The notes beneath the pieces were generated by a model, which saw only the letters and a program-made list of their open reading frames with translations, had not been told where the DNA came from and searched no databases. Positions 21,260 through 23,915 of a stretch of 23,915 nt of DNA are shown here, one piece after another (position 1 is the first letter of the stretch; each line of letters starts with the position of its first letter). Source of the DNA: Auxenochlorella pyrenoidosa (lineage: Eukaryota; Chlorophyta; Trebouxiophyceae; Chlorellales; Chlorellaceae); the NCBI GenBank assembly GCA_001430745.1, contig KQ482062.1:400171-424085 (forward strand), in the 5' to 3' direction. The translations under genes and the position numbers were made by a program.

Positions 21260-23915
21260 ATGAAGAAGGGAGACGCACAGAGCAAGGCCAGTCCGCCCGT
21301 CAAGGTGGTTGGATTCCGTGTGGAGGGCGCCTCGCCCTCCCCGCGGGAAACCAGCCTTGCCGACGCCGCAGGAGCCGCATCCACTGTTACGGGCTCCCCA
21401 AGCCCCGTCATCATCCCTCCAGCATTCACCGTAAGTCCAATCAGCCCGCTGCATGTATTGCAGCATTGCCCCCGCCGCCCCCGCCGCCTGCTTCGCCGGC
21501 TGCCTCTGCCACTGCACCTGCTCAGGCACATCGCTCCCCGTCGCACCTTGCCGCAGGGTCAGAGCCGTGGAGGCGATGCCACCCCGACCATGCGGGGCGC
21601 TGGGGCTGCCGCCACCACCCCCGGCAGCGTCTCCTCGGCGCCCTACCATGATGACGCGGCAGAGGCAGCGGGCCTTCCGCCCATTCGCACCGAGCCGGCA
21701 GCCGGGCTGGACCCCGACTCTTTTGCCAAGGGTGAGAGCCAGCACGGCATCAGTTTCAGGGTCAATGCTGCCAGAATATGCAAGCAGGAGCGGCACGTCT
21801 CCGGCTGTCTTGGCCCCCCCCCCCCCCCCCCCTTCCAACACCGGGCCCGCACTCTCCCCTGCAGACCGTACTCCCACCAAGGCGGTGGCATCCCCGCCCG
21901 GCCGTGCTCTACCACTCACGCCAGTGGGCACCTCGGCGCCAGCAGACCTGGGGGGCCAGTTTGCCGCCGCAGCTTCGGCCGACTCGCCGCGCCTGCTGCA
22001 GCCCGCGGCCTCCGACGTCGCAGCAGCAGCAGCGGCGGCGGCGGAACCGCCGCCTGCAGCAGCCGCTGCAGCGCCACCCAAGCCCTCGCCGGCCAAGCCC
22101 CAGCAGGCGGCTGCGCAGCAGCCCGCGGCGGCGCAGCAGCAGGCTGCCAAGCCGGCGGCTGGCGCGGGGGGCGCGGCTGCGCCGCCTGTAGAGGCAAAAA
22201 AATCGATGAAGGAGATGAGCAAGGCAGAGCGACGGGCGCTGCAGGAAGCGCAGCGCGCGGCCAAGGCGGCTGCCAAGGCTGCCGCGCAGCCGGCTGCCGC
22301 GGCGGCGGGCGGCGCGGCGGCAAGCCGCTGCAAAAGCAGGGCAGCGGCGGCAACTTGGCGCGGCAGGGGCGGCAGCCCAGCGACATGAAGGAGGCCGCCA
22401 AGGCGGCGGCGGGCGGCGATGGGGCGGGCAAGGGCGGCAAGGGCGCCGCGGGGGCAGCCAAGGGCGGCGCAGCGGCTCAGAAGGCAGCGGCAGACGCGGG
22501 CGTGGCCCCTGCCAAGCTCACCGCGATGTTTGCCCACCTGCCCGTGCCGCGCGGCGTCACGCTGCAGAGTGTGGCGCAGCAGAAGGGGCCGCCCGGTAAG
22601 GCTAGGGCCGAGCGGCGAGGGGAGTGTGTGTGTGCAGCCAGCAGGAGGGCGGCTTGGGCACGTGTGCTAATCCTTCCAAGGCCGCCCTGCTCCACCGCGA
22701 GCCCCGTGGGCAACGCCACTGCGTGCAGCACCGGTCGTTTCTTGCCAAGCAGCACCAACTGCCTGCGTGCCCGATCAGCTGTCGAGCCGTGGGCATGTCC
22801 CGCGTCCATCCTTGCAACGCCGTAGCTATGCTTCCCCTGCCCTCACTGCTGCAGTGCCGCTGGTGGCTGCCAAGCTGGGCCTGCAGTACGCGGATGGCAG
22901 CCTGCGCGGCGGCAACGCGCGCTGCATCGCCATGCTGCAGATGTTCGTGCAGTGCATACAGGTGGGGCTGCGGGGTGTGGCAGGCTGCTCTGCAAGCCGC
23001 GCCCGAGGGGTATGGAATCCTGGAAGGGGAGACATGGGTGCGATGTGCTGCACTTGAGGACAGCTGGCTTGTGCGTGCACCTGGCCTGCCTGCCTCTGCC
23101 TGTTGGCCTGTGGGTTGGTGGGTCCAGTGGGCAGGTGCCCTCACGCACAGTGTCTTCTGCGCTCGGCATCGCTCCCTGTGCACATGCATCCCTCCACCTG
23201 CTCCACAGCTGCAGGGATGGCACCCTACTGCGCTGTGCTGTGCTGCGCTCACCCTCTGCTCCCGCCCGCTGCCCCGCTGCCCTGCCCTCACGCGCTCCCT
23301 GCAGGACTTCCGCACCCCCCCTGGCCGCGAGTTTGCCAAGGAGTTCTCGCCGGCGCTGAACAACATCATAAACTTCCTGGTGGGTGGGGGGTTGCCCGTC
23401 CAGCTTCCTGTTGTCGGGACGAGGTAGAGTCCTCCCTCAGTGGGCTGCGTGTCCGCAGCGCCCGTATCCTGCAGCGCGCCGCTGGCTCACACGGCGCCAG
23501 CTCGTGCGCGGCTGCCTGTGCTCTTACGGCTTTGCCCCTGCTGCCTGCCCATCTCGGCACTGGTCACTGACCCCACCGCAACCCCTCCTGCCCCCAGGTT
23601 GCTTGCCGCCCGCTGTCCGTGTCCATGGGCAACGCCATCAAGTCCATCAAGAGCTGCCTGGAGAAGATGAAGCTGCAGCCGCCGCCCAGCGAGCAGCAGG
23701 TGGGGCCCGGGGAGGCGGCACGGCTGCACCGTGCCAGGCCTGCCTGCACCCTGCGTGGCCGTGCAGAGCACGCGGCGTGGCAGACTCGTGCTTCTCTCGC
23801 TCAGAACAAGACCCACAGCTACGCGTGGCACGGCCCGGCTGATGGGCCCCCCACCCACACCACCGATGCCGCCCCCCCCCCCCCACCCCACCCCCACCCC
23901 CACCCCCACCCCCCA
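21260..23915 (+). CDS. EIF2B4: eIF2B delta subunit (translation initiation GEF), 3' end outside window, with a frame break
   Basis: Regulatory subunit of the eIF2 guanine nucleotide exchange factor. Exons 21260-21430, 21557-21731, 21865-22595, 22855-22961, 23305-23379, 23598-23699; the rest lies past the right edge. The N-terminal half is Ala/Pro/Gln-rich and disordered, then carries the family's Lys/Arg/Ala helix (KKSMKEMSKAERRALQEAQR). The conserved part starts with AKLTAMFAHLPVPRG and continues across three introns: VAAKLGLQYADGSLRGGNAR, then CIAMLQMFVQCIQ, DFRTPPGREFAKEFSPALNN, and ACRPLSVSMGNAIKSIKS, matching eIF2B delta. The third exon cannot be read in one frame. The helix is in one frame and the segment from about GGKPLQKQGSGG (near 22320) on is in the frame two bases further. 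No GT lies between them, so either a short GC-AG intron or an indel in this GC-rich stretch is implied. The last 200 bases look intronic. Confidence 0.85.
21814..21832 (+). repeat. Run of 19 C in an eIF2B delta intron
   Basis: Poly-C tract 32 bases before the acceptor at 21864; it probably serves as part of the polypyrimidine tract. Its length may be uncertain. Confidence 0.9.
22296..22385 (+). other. Reading-frame discontinuity within the third eIF2B delta exon
   Basis: Upstream the frame reads through an Ala-rich segment and would end at the TGA at 22386-22388. Downstream codons (KPLQKQGSGGNLARQGRQ, then SDMKEAAKAAAGGDG) are in the frame shifted by +2 and lead without a stop into the conserved eIF2B delta domain. 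The switch falls in a GGCGGC/GCGGCG-type repeat. Confidence 0.75.
23872..23915. repeat. Poly-C followed by (CCCCCA)n microsatellite at the window edge
   Basis: Thirteen C, then CCCCA/CCCCCA units up to the last base, in what appears to be an eIF2B delta intron. It may mark an assembly break. Confidence 0.85.

Noticed and set aside
21149..22825. Long plus-strand ORF of 558 codons
   Set aside because: It mixes true eIF2B delta exons with introns and with the wrong frame of the Ala-rich exon; splice sites and homology break it up.
23805..23870. Seventh eIF2B delta exon starting after CTCGCTCAG
   Set aside because: The open frame there (NKTHSYAWHG) does not match the expected eIF2B delta continuation and runs into the C-rich repeat; probably intron.

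Overview
This looks like nuclear DNA of a GC-rich, intron-dense green alga, most likely a Chlorella-type trebouxiophyte. The evidence is short exons split by introns of mostly 100-300 bases, CTGCAG|G-type acceptors, GTG-rich donors, Ala/Gln-rich proteins, TGTAA-type poly(A) signals, and plant/algal protein families (EPHS-type DGAT2, plant-type ARID-PHD protein). There are no operons, rRNA, tRNA, CRISPR array or recognisable mobile element. The organism is inferred, not proven.

I rebuilt eight protein genes by joining exons so that phases agree and conserved motifs run unbroken across junctions. In order: (1) a minus-strand RING-finger E3 ligase running off the left edge (1-1648); (2) a plus-strand ketopantoate-reductase-like Rossmann protein (2263-3790); (3) a plus-strand secreted, probably GPI-anchored pepsin-like aspartic protease whose first active-site triad reads Asp-Leu-Gly (4680-7719); (4) a plus-strand type 2 diacylglycerol acyltransferase, DGAT2, complete in 13 exons (8092-11620); (5) a minus-strand Gln/Glu-repeat protein of unknown function (12004-13641); (6) a minus-strand protein I do not recognise (13853-15228); (7) a minus-strand ARID plus PHD-finger chromatin protein of the plant ARID5/ISWI-partner type, complete in 15 exons (15403-20926); (8) a plus-strand eIF2B delta subunit running off the right edge (21260-23915).

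The genes are functionally unrelated: ubiquitin transfer, a redox-type enzyme, surface proteolysis, triacylglycerol synthesis, chromatin reading and translation initiation. That is normal for a eukaryotic locus. Genes 1/2 and 7/8 are divergent pairs with short shared promoter regions; genes 4/5 are convergent.

I did not find a new multi-gene system. The points most worth a second look are: a high share of GC-AG introns (4 of 50 in my models), one of them in-frame, stop-free and containing a 55-base tandem duplication in DGAT2; the altered catalytic triad in the protease; an unexplained reading-frame break in the eIF2B delta gene; and two adjacent unrecognised genes.
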